64,000 nt of DNA. It comes from Actinocorallia herbida. Its GTDB lineage: Bacteria; Actinomycetota; Actinomycetes; Streptosporangiales; Streptosporangiaceae. The position numbers and the translations under genes were made by a program. The DNA is taken from contig NZ_RJKE01000001.1 in assembly GCF_003751225.1 (NCBI RefSeq), positions 2,418,001 through 2,482,000 of the forward strand, written 5' to 3'. Shown here piece after piece: positions 1 to 18,700 of this stretch (its first letter is position 1; each line of letters begins with the position of its first letter). The notes below the pieces were generated by a model. That model ran no database searches. It was not told where the DNA came from and worked only from the letters and a program-made list of their open reading frames with translations.

Positions 1-2
1 TT

Positions 3-3000
3 AGGCACGGGACGATTCCGGCCACCCTTCACCATGTCTCGCCGAACCCCGCGATTCCACTCGACGCGCTGGGGCTCGAGGTGCAGACCGAGACCGGCCC
101 CTGGCCGGAGACCGCCGACGCCGACGCCGACGCGGCGCACCGGGTCGCCGGGGTCAGCTCGTTCGGCATGGGCGGGACCAACTGCCATCTGGTGCTGGCC
201 GGGCCGCCCGTGTCCGCCGCCTCCTCGGCGGACACGGGCGCCCCGGTCGTCTCGTGGCTGGTGACGGGCAAGGACGCGGCGGGCCTCGCCGCGCACGCCG
301 CCCGGCTGGCCGGCGCGGTCGGGGAGCTGCCCGCCGCGACCGTCGGCAGGTCGCTCGCCGAGACCCGGGCGCACCTTCCGCACCGGGCCGTCATCGCGGG
401 CGACCGGGCCGAGCTGCGCGCCGGGCTGCGCGCGCTCGCCGAGGGCGGCCAGGCCGCCCAGGTCGTGCGCGGCACCGCCCGTGACCGGGGCAGGACCGTC
501 TTCGTCTTCCCCGGGCAGGGTGCGCAGTGGACCGGCATGGGCCTCGCGCTCGCCGAGGAGTCGCCCGCCTTCGCGGACGCGCTCGACGCGGCGGGCGCGG
601 CGCTCGCCCCGCACACCGACTGGGACCTGCGCGCGGCGCTCGCCGACCCGGCCGCGCTGGAGCGGGTCGACGTGGTGCAGCCCGCGCTGTTCGCGGTGAT
701 GGTCGCGCTCGCCGCGCTGTGGCGGGCGCACGGGATCGAGCCGGACGCGGTCGTCGGGCACTCGCAGGGCGAGATCGCCGCCGCGCACGTCGCGGGCGCG
801 CTGTCCCTGGCGGACGCGGCCAAGGTCGTGGCGCTGCGCAGCCGGGCCCTCGCGGAGATCTCCGGGACGGGCGGGATGGCCGCCGTCGAACTCCCCGCGG
901 ACCGCCTGGCACCGCTCCTCGGCGACGCCCTGGACGTCGCCGTCGTGAACGGCCCTACCGCCACGGTGGTCGCCGGAGAAGTGACCGCCCTGGAGCGCCT
1001 CCTGGAGGGCCTGCGCGCGGACGGCGTCAGAGTGCGGCGCCTGCCTGTGGACTACGCCTCCCACTCGGCCCTCGTCGAGCCGGTGCGCGACCGTCTCATC
1101 ACCGAGCTCTCGGGGATCGAGGCGCACCCGTCCGAGGCGCTGTTCTATTCGACGCTGACGGGCGGGCTCTTCGACACCGCAGGGCTGGACGCCGCCTACT
1201 GGTACCGGAACCTCCGCGAGACCGTCGTGTTCGAGCGTACGGTGAGGGCCGCGGTGTCGGACGGGCACGGCCTGTTCGTCGAGGCGAGCCCGCACCCTCT
1301 GCTGACCGCGGCGACCGGGGACATCCTCGGGCCGACGGGCGGCCTGGCGTTCGGCACCCTGCACCGCGACCGTCCGGGGCTGCGGCAGTTCCTGCTCTCG
1401 CTGGGCAGGGCGCAGACTTCGGGCGCGCCCGTGCACTGGCCACAGGAGTGGGGCGGCGACCTCGCCGACCTGCCTACGTACCCCTTCCAGCGAAAGTCCT
1501 ATTGGGTCGCCGGTGCGCCGCTGCCCGGGGAGTCCGCCGGGCTTCCGGTGGCGACGCCCGTCGAGGAGCCCGTGACGGAGTCCGCGATCGCGGAGGGCGT
1601 CGCGGAACTCGCCTTCGATGACGCGTTGCGGGTCGTGCTCTCCGGCGCGGCCGTCGTCCTCGGCTACGACGGTCCCGACGCGATCGACCCCGACGCGGCC
1701 TTCCGCGACCTCGGCTTCGACTCGGCCGGCGCCGTGGAACTCCGCGACAGGCTCGCCGAGACCACCGGGGTCTCCCTGCCGAGCACCCTCGTCTTCGACC
1801 ATCCGACGCCCCGGGCCGTCGCCGCCCTGCTCACCGGCGCGGACACGGCCGACGAGGAGGCCGCGGGCGCGTCGGAGGACCCGATCGCGATCGTCGCGGC
1901 GGGCGGCCGCTGGCCCGGCGGCGCGGACACCCCCGAGAAGCTGTGGGCGCTGCTGCGCGATGGCCGCGACGCGATCGGCGCGTTCCCCGGCAACCGCGGC
2001 TGGGACCTCGACGCGCTCTACGCGCCGCAGAGCGAGTTCCGCCCCGGCACCACCTACGCCAGGAACGGCGGCTTCCTCTACGACGCCGACCGCTTCGACG
2101 CCGCGTTCTTCGGGATCTCCCCGCGCGAGGCCGCGGTGATGGACCCGCAGCAGCGGCTGCTGCTGGAGACCGGCTGGGAGCTGTTCGAACGGGCCGGGAT
2201 CGACCCGACGTCGCTGCGCGGCAGCCGCACGGGGGTGTTCGTCGGCGCGATGGCGCAGGAGTACGGCACCCGCCTGCACGAGACCCCGCGCGGCTTCGAC
2301 GGGCACGCGCTCACCGGCAGCGCCTCCAGCGTCGCGTCCGGGCGGCTCGCCTACACGCTCGGCCTCGTCGGGCCCGCCCTGACCGTCGACACGGCCTGCT
2401 CGTCGTCGCTGGTGGCGCTGCATCTCGCGGCGCAGTCGCTGCGCTCGAGGGAGTGCGACCTGGCGGTCGCCGGAGGCGTCACGGTGATGGCGACGCCCGG
2501 CATGTTCACCGAGTTCAGCAGACAGGGCGGCCTGGCCCCGGACGGCAGGTGCAAGCCGTTCGCGGCGGCCGCCGACGGCACCGCCTGGTCCGAAGGCGCG
2601 GGCCTGGTGCTGCTGGCCCGGCTGTCGGACGCGGTGCGCGACGGCCGCACGATCCTCGCGGTGCTGCGCGGCAGCGCGGTCAACCAGGACGGGGCCTCCA
2701 ACGGCCTGACCGCGCCGCACGGGCCGTCCCAGGAGCGGGTGATCCGCGCGGCACTGCGCGCCGGCGGCCTCACCCCCGCCGACGTGGACGCCGTCGAGGC
2801 GCACGGGACGGGCACCCGTCTCGGCGACCCGATCGAGGCGGGAGCCCTTCAGGCGGCCTACGGGCCGGGACGGGAGCGTCCCCTGCTCGTCGGCTCGGTC
2901 AAGTCGGTCCTCGGTCACACCCAGGCCGCGGCGGGCATCACCGGCCTCATCGCGATGACCGAGGCACTGCGCGCGCACGAACTCCCCGCGACCCTCCACA

Positions 3001-6000
3001 TCGACGCGCCCTCCCCGCACATCGACTGGTCCGGCGACCGGCTCGAACTCCTCACCGCCCCCCGGCCCTGGCCGCGCACCGACCGGCCCCGCCGCGTCGG
3101 CATCTCCTCGTTCGGCATCAGCGGCACGAACGCCCACCTCGTCATCGAGGAGCCGCCGTCCCTCCCCGGGCCGTCCGTCTCGTCGGAGAAGCCCGCTTCG
3201 GACGCTGTCGCACTGTTCGTGCCCTCGGTCCCTGGAGCGCGGGCCTCGTCGGAGTTCGGGCGGTCCGTGCGCACCGAGCCCGCGTTCTCTGAGGTGTCCG
3301 GCTCGCCGGATGGGCCCGGCGCGGAGGCGGTCGTCGCGCTGGTGCTGTCGGCGCGGACCGGGTCCGCGCTGCGGGAGCAGGCGGGACGGCTCCGGGAACG
3401 GTTCGGAGAGGGGATCGAGCCCTTCGCGGCGGGCCGTGCGCTGGCCACGACGCGCGCGGAGTTCGAGGAGCGCGCGGTGTTCGTCGGAGCGCCAGGGGAG
3501 GCCGCCGCGGCGCTCAGGGCGTTCGCCGAAGGCGGCACCGCGCCCGGACTCGTGACGGGAAGGGCCGTGCGGCAGGGCGGGACGGGGTTCCTGTTCAGCG
3601 GGCAGGGGAGCCAGCGGGTCGGGATGGGGCGCGGGCTCTACGAGACCTCGCCGGTGTTCCGGAACGCGCTGGACGAGCTCTTCGACGGGTTCGCCCCGCA
3701 CCTCGACCGGTCGCTGCACGAGCTCGTCTTCGACGGGCCGGAGGAACTGCTGGAGCAGACCGCCTACACCCAGCCCGCGCTGTTCGCGATCGAGGTCGCG
3801 CTGTACCGGCTCGCCGAGGCGGCCGGACTGCGGCCGACGGTGCTGCTCGGCCACTCCATCGGCGAACTCGCCGCCGCGCACGTCGCCGGAGTGCTGAGCG
3901 CCCGCGATGTGAGCGCCCTGGTCGCGGCCCGCGGAAGGCTCCTCCAGCGGCTGCCCTCGGGCGGCGCGATGGCGGCGCTCGAGGCGAGCGAGGAGGAGAT
4001 CGCGGTCCACCTCGGCGACGGGCTCGACCTCGCGGCGGTGAACGGCGCCGCGTCGGTGGTCGTGTCCGGGGACTCCGACGCCGTCTCCGCGCTCGCCCGC
4101 CGCTGGCGCGCCGACGGCCGACGGGCAAGGCCGCTGCGCGTCAGCCACGCCTTCCACTCCGCGCGCACCGAACCCGCGCTCGCGGAGTTCCGGGACGTCG
4201 CCGCGGCGCTGGACTTCAATGAACCGCGCATCCCGGTCATCTCCAATGTGACCGGGCGGATCGCCACCGGGCTGGCCGACCCCGAGTACTGGGTGCGGCA
4301 CATCCGCGCCGCGGTCCGGTTCCACGACGGCGTCCGCGCCGCCCGCGACCTCGGCGTCACCGCGCTGCTGGAACTCGGCCCCGACGCCACGCTCACCGCC
4401 CTCGCGCGGGAGAGCACCGACGTCCCGGTGATCGTGCCCGCGCTGCGCAAGGACAGGCCGGAGCCCGAATCGTTCGTCACCGCCCTCGCCGAACTGCACG
4501 TCGCGGGCGTCCCGGTGGACTGGGCCGCCGTGCACGGCCCCGGCCCGCGCGCCGACCTGCCGACCTATCCGTTCCAGCGGGAGCGCTACTGGCTGACGGC
4601 CGAGCCCGCCGCGCCGGGCTCCGCGCACCGCTTCCTCGGCCCCGTCCTGGAGCTCGCCGACGGCGGCGCGGTCCGGACCGGCCGCCTGTCCACCGAGGAC
4701 GAACCGTGGCTCACCGATCACCGCGTCCTCGGCGACGTCCTCCTCCCCGGCACCGCCCTGGCCGAACTCGCCCTCCAAGCGGGCGGGCCCCTCGCCGACC
4801 TGACCCTGGAGCAGCCCCTGGTCGTGCCCGAGGAGGGCGCGGTCTCCCTCCAGGTCGTCACGGGCGCGCCCGGAGCCGACGGGCTCAGGCCCGTCTCCGT
4901 GCACGCCAGGACCGGCGCCGGCCCTTGGGTCCGGCACGCCTCGGGCGCGCTCGGCACCGCGCTCGCGGCGGCCGCGCCCGTCCCGGAGGCCTGGCCCCCG
5001 GCGGGGGCCGCGGCGGTGGATCTCGCGGCGCTGTACGCGCGGCTCGCCGAGCGCGGGTACGAGTACGGGCCGGGGTTCCGGCTGCTGCGCGGGGTGTGGC
5101 GGGACGGCGCGACCGTGTACGCCGAGACGGTCCCCGTCGCCGAGGCGCAGGGGTTCGCGGTGCATCCGGCGCTGCTCGACGCGGTGCTGCACGCGGTCGT
5201 CGGGGAGGTCCTCGACGGGTCCGGCGTGCGGATCCCGTTCGCCTGGTCGGGGTTCGCCGTGCACCGGGAGGGGGCTGAGGCGCTGCGCGCCAGGATCGTG
5301 CCCGGCCGGGAAGGCGCCGTCGCGCTCGACGCCCACGACGCCGACGGGAACCCCGTCCTCACGATCGCCGACCTCGCCTTCCGGGAGACCGCGGGCGACG
5401 AGCGCCCCTACCGGCTCGACTGGACGCCCCTCGACTGGACGCCCCCGGAAGGCGACCGAGTGCCGGACGACGGGTCCTGGACGATCCTGTGGGACGGCGC
5501 GCTCCACCGGGACTGGGCCGCGGTCGCCGAGCCGCGCGGGGCCGGGCCGCTTCCCGAGTCGGCGCACACCGCGACGGTCCGGGCGCTCGGCCTCGTCCAA
5601 GGCTGGCTCGCGAACGGCGAGGGAAGGCTCGCGGTCGTCACCCGGGGCGCCGTCGCGACCCGGCACGGCTCGGACGTCCCCGGCCTCGCCGAGTCCGGCC
5701 TGTGGGGCCTGCTGCGGACCGCGCAGGCCGAGCACCCCGGGCGGATCGTCCTCGTGGACCTGGGCCCCGGCCCGATCGACCCCGTCGAGGCGGCGGCCGC
5801 CGCCGACGCGGGCGAGGAGCAGGTGGCGCTGCGCCGCGGCAGGCTGCTCGTGCCCCGGCTGGCCCGCCCCGCACGCGACGCGCTCGCCCTTCCCGACGGC
5901 CCGTGGCGGCTCGACGTCACCGCTCCCGGCAGCCTCGACGCGATCGCGGCGGTCCCCGCGCCGGAGGCGGCCCGTCCGCTCACGGGGCGGGAGGTCCGGG

Positions 6001-7988
6001 TGGCCGTCCGCGCGGCCGGACTGAACTTCCGCGACGTCCTCATCGGGCTCGGCATGTACCCCGGCCGCGCCAGCATCGGCGCGGAGGGCGCCGGGACCGT
6101 CCTGGAGACCGGGCCGGAGGTCACCGGGCTGAGGCAGGGCGACCGGGTCATGGGCCTCCTCCAGGGACAGCTCGGGCCCCAGGCCGTCACCGACGCGCGG
6201 CTGCTCGCCCCGATCCCGGCGGGCTGGTCGTACGCCGAGGCGGCCGCCGCGCCCGTCGCGTTCCTCACCGCCTACCACGGGCTCGTCGACCTCGGCGAGC
6301 TGAAGGCCGACGACCGGGTCCTCATCCATGCCGCGACGGGCGGGGTCGGCGGCGCGGCCGTCCAGCTCGCCCGCCACCTCGGCGCGGAGGTGTTCGCCAC
6401 GGCCTCGCCCGCCAAGCAGCCGCTGCTGCTGGAGGCCGGGCTGGACGCCGCGCACGTCGGCTCCTCCCGCGACCTCGAGTTCGCCGACCGGTTCGGCGCG
6501 GTGGACGTCGTGCTGAACGCGCTCGCGCACGAGTTCACGGACGCGTCCCTCGCCCTCCTGGGGCCGGAGGGCAGGTTCGTGGAGATGGGCAAGACCGACC
6601 TGCGCGACCCCGCCGACGTCGTCCCGGTCTACCGCGCGTTCGACCTGTTCGACGTCGACCCCGACCGGATCGCCGCGCTCTTCGCCGACCTCGGCGTGCT
6701 GTTCGAGGACGGCGGCCTCCAGCCGCCGCCCGTCGAGTCCTGGGACGTGCGGCGCACGCCCGACGCGCTCCGCAGGCTCTCCCAGGCGCGGCACACCGGC
6801 AAGCTCGTCGCGACGCTCCCGCGCCGCCCCGACCCGGACGGCACCGTGCTGGTCACCGGCGGCACCGGGACGCTCGGCGCGCTGGTCGCCCGGCACCTGG
6901 TCCGCAGGCACGGACGGCGGAGCCTGCTGCTGGCCTCCCGGAGGGGCCTCGCCGCGCCCGGCGCGGCCGAACTGCGGGCCGAACTCGAAGGACTCGGCGC
7001 CGAGGTGGAGATCGTCTCCGCCGACGCCGCGGCCCCCGAGGACGTCAGGGCGCTGTTCGAAGGCCGCCGGATCGCCTCGGTCGTGCACGCGGCGGGCATC
7101 CTCGACGACGCCGCGTTCACCGAGCTGACCGACGGCCAGGTCCACGACGTCCTGCGGGCCAAGAGCGACGCCGCCTGGCGGCTCCACCTGGCCGCGGAAC
7201 GGCATGACGTCGCCGAGTTCGTTCTGTTCTCCTCTGCCGTCGGCGTCCTGGGCAACCCCGGCCAAGCCGGATACGCCGCCGCCAACACCTTCCTCGACGC
7301 GCTCGCCGCCCGGCGCGCCCATCGGGGCCTGCCCGCGGTGTCGGCCGCGTGGGGCCGCTGGGAGCAGGAGAGCGCCATGACGGGCGGGCTCACCGACGCG
7401 CAGCTCCGCCGGATGGCCCGGCGCGGCCTCGCGGGCCTGCCCACCGCGCGGGCCCTGGCGCTGCTCGACCGGGTGCTCGCCGCGCCCGACCCCGCGCTGG
7501 TGCCCGCCAGGCTCGACCTCGACGGCCTGGGCGAGACGCCGCCCGTGCTGCGCGGACTCGTCAGGCCGGGCGGTGCCTCCGTCACGCCGTCCGGGCCCGC
7601 CGCCGTCGACGGGCTCGCCGACCTGCCCGAGGCCGAGCGCCTGCGGCGGCTGCTGCAGCTGGTGCGCGAGACCGCCGCGGCGGTCCTCGGGCACGCCGGC
7701 GCCGAGGCGGTCCGGCCGGACCACGGATTCCAGGAGTCGGGGTTCGACTCGCTCGCGTCGGTCGAACTGCGCACGCGGCTCGGCGCGGCCGTCGGGCTGA
7801 GGCTGCCCGCCACCTTCACCTTCGACCACCCGACCCCGGCCGAGGCCGCCGCGCACCTCGCGGAGCTGCTCGCGCCAGAACCCGCGCCCGTCCCCGCCGA
7901 AGCGGAAGCCGAGGCCGAGGCCGACCTCGCGTCGGCGACCGGGGACGAGCTGTTCCGCCTCATCGAAGAAGAGCTGCGGCTGTCGTGA
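3..7988 (+). CDS. Modular type I polyketide synthase, 5' end outside window; (KS)-AT-ACP + KS-AT-DH-ER-KR-ACP
   Basis: The frame is open from the window edge, so the gene starts upstream. Visible order: KS C-terminus (to about 200); AT about 490-1330 with GHSQGE and YASH, predicting methylmalonyl-CoA; ACP about 1620-1840 (LGFDS); KS about 1876-3150 (TACSSS, EAHGTG, GHT; KSVLGHT replaces the usual KSNIGHT); AT about 3580-4480 with GHSIGE and HAFHS, predicting malonyl-CoA; DH about 4625-5390 ([10 protein letters not shown] and DAVLH); ER about 5930-6830 (HAATGGVGG); KR about 6837-7540 (GTGTLG, LDD so B-type, catalytic Tyr in GYAAAN); ACP about 7640-7865; short C-terminal docking tail. The first module has no reductive domains and could be a loading module or a beta-keto-forming extension module; the missing KS active site would decide. 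The second module fully reduces its keto group. The 60-residue KS-AT linker of the second module is low-complexity. Confidence 0.95.
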   Translation, partial: RHGTIPATLHHVSPNPAIPLDALGLEVQTETGPWPETADADADAAHRVAGVSSFGMGGTNCHLVLAGPPVSAASSADTGAPVVSWLVTGKDAAGLAAHAARLAGAVGELPAATVGRSLAETRAHLPHRAVIAGDRAELRAGLRALAEGGQAAQVVRGTARDRGRTVFVFPGQGAQWTGMGLALAEESPAFADALDAAGAALAPHTDWDLRAALADPAALERVDVVQPALFAVMVALAALWRAHGIEPDAVVGHSQGEIAAAHVAGALSLADAAKVVALRSRALAEISGTGGMAAVELPADRLAPLLGDALDVAVVNGPTATVVAGEVTALERLLEGLRADGVRVRRLPVDYASHSALVEPVRDRLITELSGIEAHPSEALFYSTLTGGLFDTAGLDAAYWYRNLRETVVFERTVRAAVSDGHGLFVEASPHPLLTAATGDILGPTGGLAFGTLHRDRPGLRQFLLSLGRAQTSGAPVHWPQEWGGDLADLPTYPFQRKSYWVAGAPLPGESAGLPVATPVEEPVTESAIAEGVAELAFDDALRVVLSGAAVVLGYDGPDAIDPDAAFRDLGFDSAGAVELRDRLAETTGVSLPSTLVFDHPTPRAVAALLTGADTADEEAAGASEDPIAIVAAGGRWPGGADTPEKLWALLRDGRDAIGAFPGNRGWDLDALYAPQSEFRPGTTYARNGGFLYDADRFDAAFFGISPREAAVMDPQQRLLLETGWELFERAGIDPTSLRGSRTGVFVGAMAQEYGTRLHETPRGFDGHALTGSASSVASGRLAYTLGLVGPALTVDTACSSSLVALHLAAQSLRSRECDLAVAGGVTVMATPGMFTEFSRQGGLAPDGRCKPFAAAADGTAWSEGAGLVLLARLSDAVRDGRTILAVLRGSAVNQDGASNGLTAPHGPSQERVIRAALRAGGLTPADVDAVEAHGTGTRLGDPIEAGALQAAYGPGRERPLLVGSVKSVLGHTQAAAGITGLIAMTEALRAHELPATLHIDAPSPHIDWSGDRLELLTAPRPWPRTDRPRRVGISSFGISGTNAHLVIEEPPSLPGPSVSSEKPASDAVALFVPSVPGARASSEFGRSVRTEPAFSEVSGSPDGPGAEAVVALVLSARTGSALREQAGRLRERFGEGIEPFAAGRALATTRAEFEERAVFVGAPGEAAAALRAFAEGGTAPGLVTGRAVRQGGTGFLFSGQGSQRVGMGRGLYETSPVFRNALDELFDGFAPHLDRSLHELVFDGPEELLEQTAYTQPALFAIEVALYRLAEAAGLRPTVLLGHSIGELAAAHVAGVLSARDVSALVAARGRLLQRLPSGGAMAALEASEEEIAVHLGDGLDLAAVNGAASVVVSGDSDAVSALARRWRADGRRARPLRVSHAFHSARTEPALAEFRDVAAALDFNEPRIPVISNVTGRIATGLADPEYWVRHIRAAVRFHDGVRAARDLGVTALLELGPDATLTALARESTDVPVIVPALRKDRPEPESFVTALAELHVAGVPVDWAAVHGPGPRADLPTYPFQRERYWLTAEPAAPGSAHRFLGPVLELADGGAVRTGRLSTEDEPWLTDHRVLGDVLLPGTALAELALQAGGPLADLTLEQPLVVPEEGAVSLQVVTGAPGADGLRPVSVHARTGAGPWVRHASGALGTALAAAAPVPEAWPPAGAAAVDLAALYARLAERGYEYGPGFRLLRGVWRDGATVYAETVPVAEAQGFAVHPALLDAVLHAVVGEVLDGSGVRIPFAWSGFAVHREGAEALRARIVPGREGAVALDAHDADGNPVLTIADLAFRETAGDERPYRLDWTPLDWTPPEGDRVPDDGSWTILWDGALHRDWAAVAEPRGAGPLPESAHTATVRALGLVQGWLANGEGRLAVVTRGAVATRHGSDVPGLAESGLWGLLRTAQAEHPGRIVLVDLGPGPIDPVEAAAAADAGEEQVALRRGRLLVPRLARPARDALALPDGPWRLDVTAPGSLDAIAAVPAPEAARPLTGREVRVAVRAAGLNFRDVLIGLGMYPGRASIGAEGAGTVLETGPEVTGLRQGDRVMGLLQGQLGPQAVTDARLLAPIPAGWSYAEAAAAPVAFLTAYHGLVDLGELKADDRVLIHAATGGVGGAAVQLARHLGAEVFATASPAKQPLLLEAGLDAAHVGSSRDLEFADRFGAVDVVLNALAHEFTDASLALLGPEGRFVEMGKTDLRDPADVVPVYRAFDLFDVDPDRIAALFADLGVLFEDGGLQPPPVESWDVRRTPDALRRLSQARHTGKLVATLPRRPDPDGTVLVTGGTGTLGALVARHLVRRHGRRSLLLASRRGLAAPGAAELRAELEGLGAEVEIVSADAAAPEDVRALFEGRRIASVVHAAGILDDAAFTELTDGQVHDVLRAKSDAAWRLHLAAERHDVAEFVLFSSAVGVLGNPGQAGYAAANTFLDALAARRAHRGLPAVSAAWGRWEQESAMTGGLTDAQLRRMARRGLAGLPTARALALLDRVLAAPDPALVPARLDLDGLGETPPVLRGLVRPGGASVTPSGPAAVDGLADLPEAERLRRLLQLVRETAAAVLGHAGAEAVRPDHGFQESGFDSLASVELRTRLGAAVGLRLPATFTFDHPTPAEAAAHLAELLAPEPAPVPAEAEAEAEADLASATGDELFRLIEEELRLS

Positions 7989-8011
7989 GCCGTACGAACA
8001 GGGAGAACGCC

Positions 8012-12748
<4,737 letters not shown>

Positions 12749-12749
12749 C

Positions 12750-15700
12750 ATGAGCGACCAGATCAGGACCCTTCTGAAGCGCGTGAGCGCCGAACTCTTC
12801 GAGACCCGCGAGCAGCTCAAGGAGGCCCGCGACGGGCGGCACGAGCCGATCGCGATCGTCGGGGCGGCCTGCCGGTTCCCCGGGGGCGTCACCTCCCCGG
12901 AAGAACTGTGGGAGCTGGTGGCCGAGGGCCGTGACGCGGTCGGCGGCTTCCCCGAGGACCGGGGCTGGAACCTCGAGAAGCTCTTCCACCCGGACCCCGC
13001 CCACTCGGGCACGTCCACGACCCGGCACGGCGCGTTCCTGTCGGACATCGCGGGATTCGACGCCGAGTTCTTCGGGATCTCTCCGCGTGAGGCGCTCGCC
13101 ACGGACCCGCAGCAGCGGCTGCTCCTGGAGACGTCCTGGGAGGCGTTCGAACGGGCCAGGATCGATGTCTCCGGGCTGCGCGGAAGCCGGACGGGAGTCT
13201 TCGCGGGCGTCAACGGGCAGGACTACGCGGCCCGGCTCCCGTCCGTCCCGGCGTCGGTCGAAGGGCACCTCGCCCTCGGCACGGCCGCCAGCGTGACGTC
13301 CGGACGGCTCTCCTACTGGTACGGGTTCGAGGGTCCGGCCGTCACCGTCGACACGGCGTGCTCGTCGTCGCTGGTCGCGCTGCACCTCGCGGTGCGGTCG
13401 CTGCGCGACGGCGAGTCGGATTTCGCCTTGGTGAGCGGTTCGACCGTGATGAGTTCACCCGTGAACTTCGTGGAGTTCTCCCGGCAGCGCGGCCTTTCCC
13501 CCGACGGCAGGTGCAAGGCGTTCGCCGAAGGCGCCGACGGGACGGGCTGGGCCGAGGGCGTCGCCGTCGTGCTCGTCCAGCGGCTCTCGGACGCGCTGCG
13601 CGACGGCCGGCGGATCCTCGGCGTCGTGCGCGGCACCGCGGTCAACCAGGACGGCGCGTCCAACGGCCTCACCGCGCCGAACGGCCCCGCCCAGCGCCGC
13701 GTCATCCGCGACGCCCTGGCAGACGCCCGCCTGACGCCCGACGACATCGACGTGATCGAGGCGCACGGTACCGGCACCGCGCTCGGCGACCCGATCGAGG
13801 CGGAAGCCCTCATCGGCGCCTACGCCCCGGGTCGCGCCCGCCCGCTCTGGCTCGGCTCGGTCAAGTCGAACATCGGCCACACCCAGGCCGCCGCGGGCCT
13901 CGCGGGCCTCCTCAAGCTCCTCGGCGCCTTCGCCCACCGGACCCTGCCCGCCACCCTCCACATCACCGAGCCGACCCGCCTCATCGACTGGTCGGCCACC
14001 CCCCTGACCCTCCTCACCGCCCCCGTCCCCTGGCCCGAGACCGACGCCCCCTCGCGGGCCGCCGTCTCCGCCTTCGGCGTCAGCGGCACCAACGCCCACG
14101 TCATCCTCGAACAACCCCCCGCCGCCCTCTCCTCGAATCCCGCTGAGCCCCACCCGCGCGCTGACGGCGCAGGGGTCCGGTCCGCCTCGCGACCGCAGGA
14201 GCCGGCCAAGGAGACCCCGCGGCCCGCTCCCGGCTCGACCGGAGAAGAAGTCCGGCCCACCGACCCCTCCGGCGCGGCGCCGTCCGAAGGGCGGGTCCCC
14301 GGGTCGGGCCCTGACCGTCTTGAGGGGGCTCCGGGGCTTCCGGGCGCAGGGGAGACGTCGAGCGGAGCGTCCGACTTCGCCGAAAGGCGGGCGGTGGCGT
14401 GGCCGCTCTCGGCGCGGACGCCGGGGGCGATCGAGGCCGTCGCGGGGAGGCTCGCGAGGCGGGCCGAAGGGATCGGCGCGGCCGGGGCGAAGGACGTGGG
14501 GCTGTCGCTCGCGGTGACGCGGGCGGCACTGCCGGAGCGGGCCGTGGTGGTGGCGCCGCCCGGAGGGTTGCGGGCGGCGCTGGAAGGACTCGCCGGGGGA
14601 GATCCCGGGGTGAACGTGGTGCGGGGGAGGGCGGAAGGCGCGGGGCTGGCCTTTCTGTTCACCGGGCAGGGGAGCCAGCGCGCCGGCATGGGGCGGGACC
14701 TGCACGGGCGGTTCCCGGTGTTCGCGGCGGCGTTCGACGCGGCGGTCGGGGAACTCGACCGGAATCTCGTCGGTTTCGCGCCGCGGCCGGTGCGGGACGT
14801 CGTGTTCGAAGGCGGGCCGCTGCTGGACGAGACGCTCTACGCGCAGACCGGGCTGTTCGCGGTCGAGACGGCGCTGTACGCCCTCTTCGAGGCGTGGGGG
14901 GTGCGCCCCGGCCTGCTCGCCGGGCACTCGATCGGAGAGGTGTCGGCGGCCTACGCGGCAGGGGTCTGGACGCTGCCGGACGCCGCAAGGCTCGTCGCGG
15001 CCCGCGCGCGGTTGATGCAGGGGCTTCCACGCGGCGGCGCGATGGTCGCGGTCGAGGCCGCGGAGGAAGAGGTGGTGCCCCTTCTCGCGGGACGCGAGGG
15101 CGAGGTCGCCATCGCCGCGGTCAACGCGGCACGTTCGGTGGTGCTCTCCGGGGTCGAAGGCCCCGTTCTGGAAGTGGCCGAAAGGCTGGCCGCGGAGGGG
15201 CGGCGCACCCGGCGGCTGCGCGTCTCGCACGCGTTCCACTCGCCGCTGCTCGATCCGATGCTCGCCGAGTTCGGTGACGTGGCGGCCGACCTGTCTTACA
15301 CGCTCCCGACGGTGCCCGTCTTCTCCGGCGTCACCGGGCGGGAGGCCGACGCGCTCACCGACCCCGCCTACTGGGTGCGGCAGGTCCGGGATGCGGTCCG
15401 CTTCCACGACGTGCTCGGCGGGCTCGCAAAGGCGGGCGCCGCCTCGTTCGTCGAGCTAGGGCCCGACGGCGTCCTCAGCGCGCTCGCCGCCCAGGCCGTC
15501 GAGGGCGCGGCGATCCCCGCGCTGCGCCGGGACCGGGACGAGGAGGAGACCGTGCTGCTCGCGCTCGGCCACGTGCACGCGCACGGCGGCGCGGTCGCCT
15601 GGGAGCGGCTGTTCCCGGAGGCGAAGACCGTCGACCTGCCCGTGTACCCGTTCCAGCGCCGCAGGTTCTGGCTGGAGGCCGACGCGTCCGGCGACGCCTC

Positions 15701-18700
15701 CGCCTTCGGGCTGGAGCCGACCGGGCACCCGCTGCTGCCCGCCGCGGGTGACCTGCCGGGACAGGACGGCACGGTGCTCACCGGCCGGATCTCCACGGCG
15801 GCCCATCCGTGGCTCGCCGACCATGTCGTGCAGGGCGCCGTCGTCGTGCCCGGTACCGCGTTCGTGGAGTTCGCGCTCCGCGCGGGCGCGGCGGCCGGGA
15901 CACCGGTCGTCGCGGAGCTGGTGATCGAGGCGCCGCTGGTCCTGCCGCCCGGCGCCACCGCCGACCTGCGGGTCGTGCTCGCCGAGCCGGACGGGCACGG
16001 CGGCCGCGCGCTGACCGTGCACGCCCGGGTCGGCGCGGAGTGGACCCGGCACGCCCACGGCCGCCTCGCACCCGAGGAACCCGCGCCCGCGCCCGAGGGC
16101 GTCGCGGCTCCCGAAGGGGCGGCCCTCGCGGCGACCCCCGAGGAGATCTACGACGCGCTGGCCCGCACCGGGCTGGACTACGGGCCCGCCTTCCAGGGCG
16201 TCACCGAGGTGCGGCGCGACGGCCCCGCGCTGGTCGCGGAGGTCTCCCTCGGCGACGCGGAACGGCACTCGGCCGGGAGCTTCGGCCTCCACCCGGCGCT
16301 GCTGGACGCGGCCCTGCACCCCGCCGCGCACGCCGCCGACGTGCCGGAAGGCCACTCCCTGCTCCCGTACGCCTGGTACGGCGTCCGCCTTCACGCGCCC
16401 GGCGCGGCCGACCTGCGCGTCCGCCTCGACCCGCGCGCCGAGCACGAGTTCACGATCCGCGCGGCCTCGCCCGAGGGCGCGCCGGTCCTCACCGTCGACG
16501 CCCTGCGCGCCCGCCCCGTCCCGCTCGGCGGCCTCGCCGCGGCCCCCCGCTCCCTCTACCGCGTCACCTGGGCGAAGGCTCCCGAAGCGCCCGCCGACCC
16601 CCTGTCCGTGGACGTCCTCCCGGCCTTCCCCGACCCGGCCGACGACCCGGTCCGCGCGACCCGCGCCCTGACCGCCCAGGTCCTCGCCGCCCTCCAGGCC
16701 CACCCCGACGACGCCCCGGCCCTCGCCGTCATCACTCCCGACCCCCGCCACGACCCCGCGGCCTCCGCCGTCTGGGGCCTCGTCCGCGCCGCCCAGGCCG
16801 AACGTCCGGGCCGCTATCTCCTGGCCGCCCCGACCACCCCGAAGCCCGAACCCACGGGCTTGGAGACCTCGCCCGGCCCAGCGACCGAGTCAAGCGCATT
16901 CGTTCACGGGGATCTCGCGGCTGCGCATGGTGCCGGTCCGTCCCGAACGCCGGAGCCGGAATTCGGTCCGATCGGGCCGGGCGTGCGGTTCGGCGGGCTG
17001 CCTGAGGGTGTGCTGCGGGCGTTCGGGGCGGGGGAAACGCAGGTTCTCTTCGGCGAGGACGGGGTGGTGGTGCCCCGGCTGGAGAGGGCCGCCGCGCCCG
17101 TCGGGGAGGCCCGGGAGGTCGATCCGGAGGGGCTCGTGCTCGTCACCGGGGGGACCGGGGGCCTGGGGGCCGAGGTCGCGCGGCATCTGGTGACCGCGCG
17201 GGGGGTTCGGCGGCTGCTGCTGGCCGGGCGGCGCGGGGCGGGGGCGCCGGGGGCGCTCGCGCTGGTCGCGGAGCTCAACGGGCTGGGGGCCGAGGTCGAG
17301 GTCGTCGCGGTCGACGTGTCCGACCGGGCGGCGCTCGCGGCCGTGCTGGAAGGGCGTGAGCCGTCCGCGGTCTATCACCTGGCCGGGGTCGTCGACGACG
17401 GGGCGCTGGGGTCGCTGACCGCCGAACGGGTCGCCGGGGTGCTCGCCGCGAAGGCGGACGCGGCCTGGCACCTGCACGAGCTGACCTTGGATCGGGAGCT
17501 CGACGCGTTCGTGCTGTTCTCGTCCGTCGCGGGCGTGCTCGGGAGCGCAGGGCAGGGCGGGTACGCGGCCGCCAACGGGTTCCTCGACGGGCTCGCGGCG
17601 CTGCGGACCTCGCAAGGACTGCCCGCGCAGTCGCTGGCGTGGGGACTGTGGGAGGGGGAGTCGGGCATCACCGCCCATCTCACCGCCGCGGACCTCGCGC
17701 GGGCCGCGCGGCGCGGGGTGCGGGCGCTGCCCGTCGCCGAGGGGCTCGCGCTGCTGGACGCGGCGCGCCGCGACGGCGCGCCGCTGCTCGTCCCGGCCGC
17801 GCTCGACCTCACCGCCGAAGACCCCGGGCCGCTGCTGCGCGGGCTCGCCAGGCCGCGCAGGAGGGCCGCCGCGCCCCGCGCCGACGCCGCGGCGCCGACC
17901 GGCGAGGCGCTGCTCGACCTCGTCCGGGCGCAGGCCGCGGCCGTGCTGGGCGACCCGTCCGGCGCGGTCCCCGCCGACCGCGCCTTCACCGATCTCGGCC
18001 TCGACTCCCTGACGTCGGTGGAACTCCGCGACAGGCTCTCAGCGGCCCTCGGCCGCCGGCTTCCGGCCACGCTGACGTTCGACCATCCGACCCCGGCCGC
18101 GCTCGCCGCCGCCCTCGACGCCGAGGCCCGCCCCGTCGGGAAGGAGGCGAGGCGGGCCGCCGCGCCCGACGAACCCATCGCGATCATCGGCATGGCCTGC
18201 CGCCTGCCCGGCGGCGTCGCCTCCCCCGAGGAGCTGTGGGACCTCGTCGCCGAAGGCCGCGACGCCGTCACGGGCTTCCCCGACAACCGGGGCTGGGATC
18301 TGGAGGGCCTCTACGACCCCGACCCCGACGTCCCGGGCAAATCGACCGTCCGGCACGGCGGGTTCCTGCACGACGCGGGGGAGTTCGACGCCCCCTTCTT
18401 CGGCATCTCCCCCAGGGAGGCCCTGGCGACCGACCCCCAGCAGCGCCTCCTCCTGGAGACGTCCTGGGAGGCGTTCGAGCGCGCGGGCATCGACCCGTCC
18501 GGGCTACGCGGAAGCCGGACCGGTGTCTTCGCCGGCGTCATGTACCACGACTACACGCCCCGGATAGGCGAGGCCCCCGCGGCCCTGGAGGGATACCTCG
18601 CCAACGGGTCCGCAGGCAGCGTCGCGTCCGGCCGGATCTCCTATTCGTTCGGGTTCGAGGGCCCGGCCGTCACCGTCGACACGGCGTGCTCGTCCTCGCT

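Noticed and set aside
7349-8011. N-terminal extension of the single-module PKS
   Set aside because: It lies inside the preceding PKS in another frame and is Arg/Gly-rich noise. The docking coiled coil starts at 8012 after a ribosome site.
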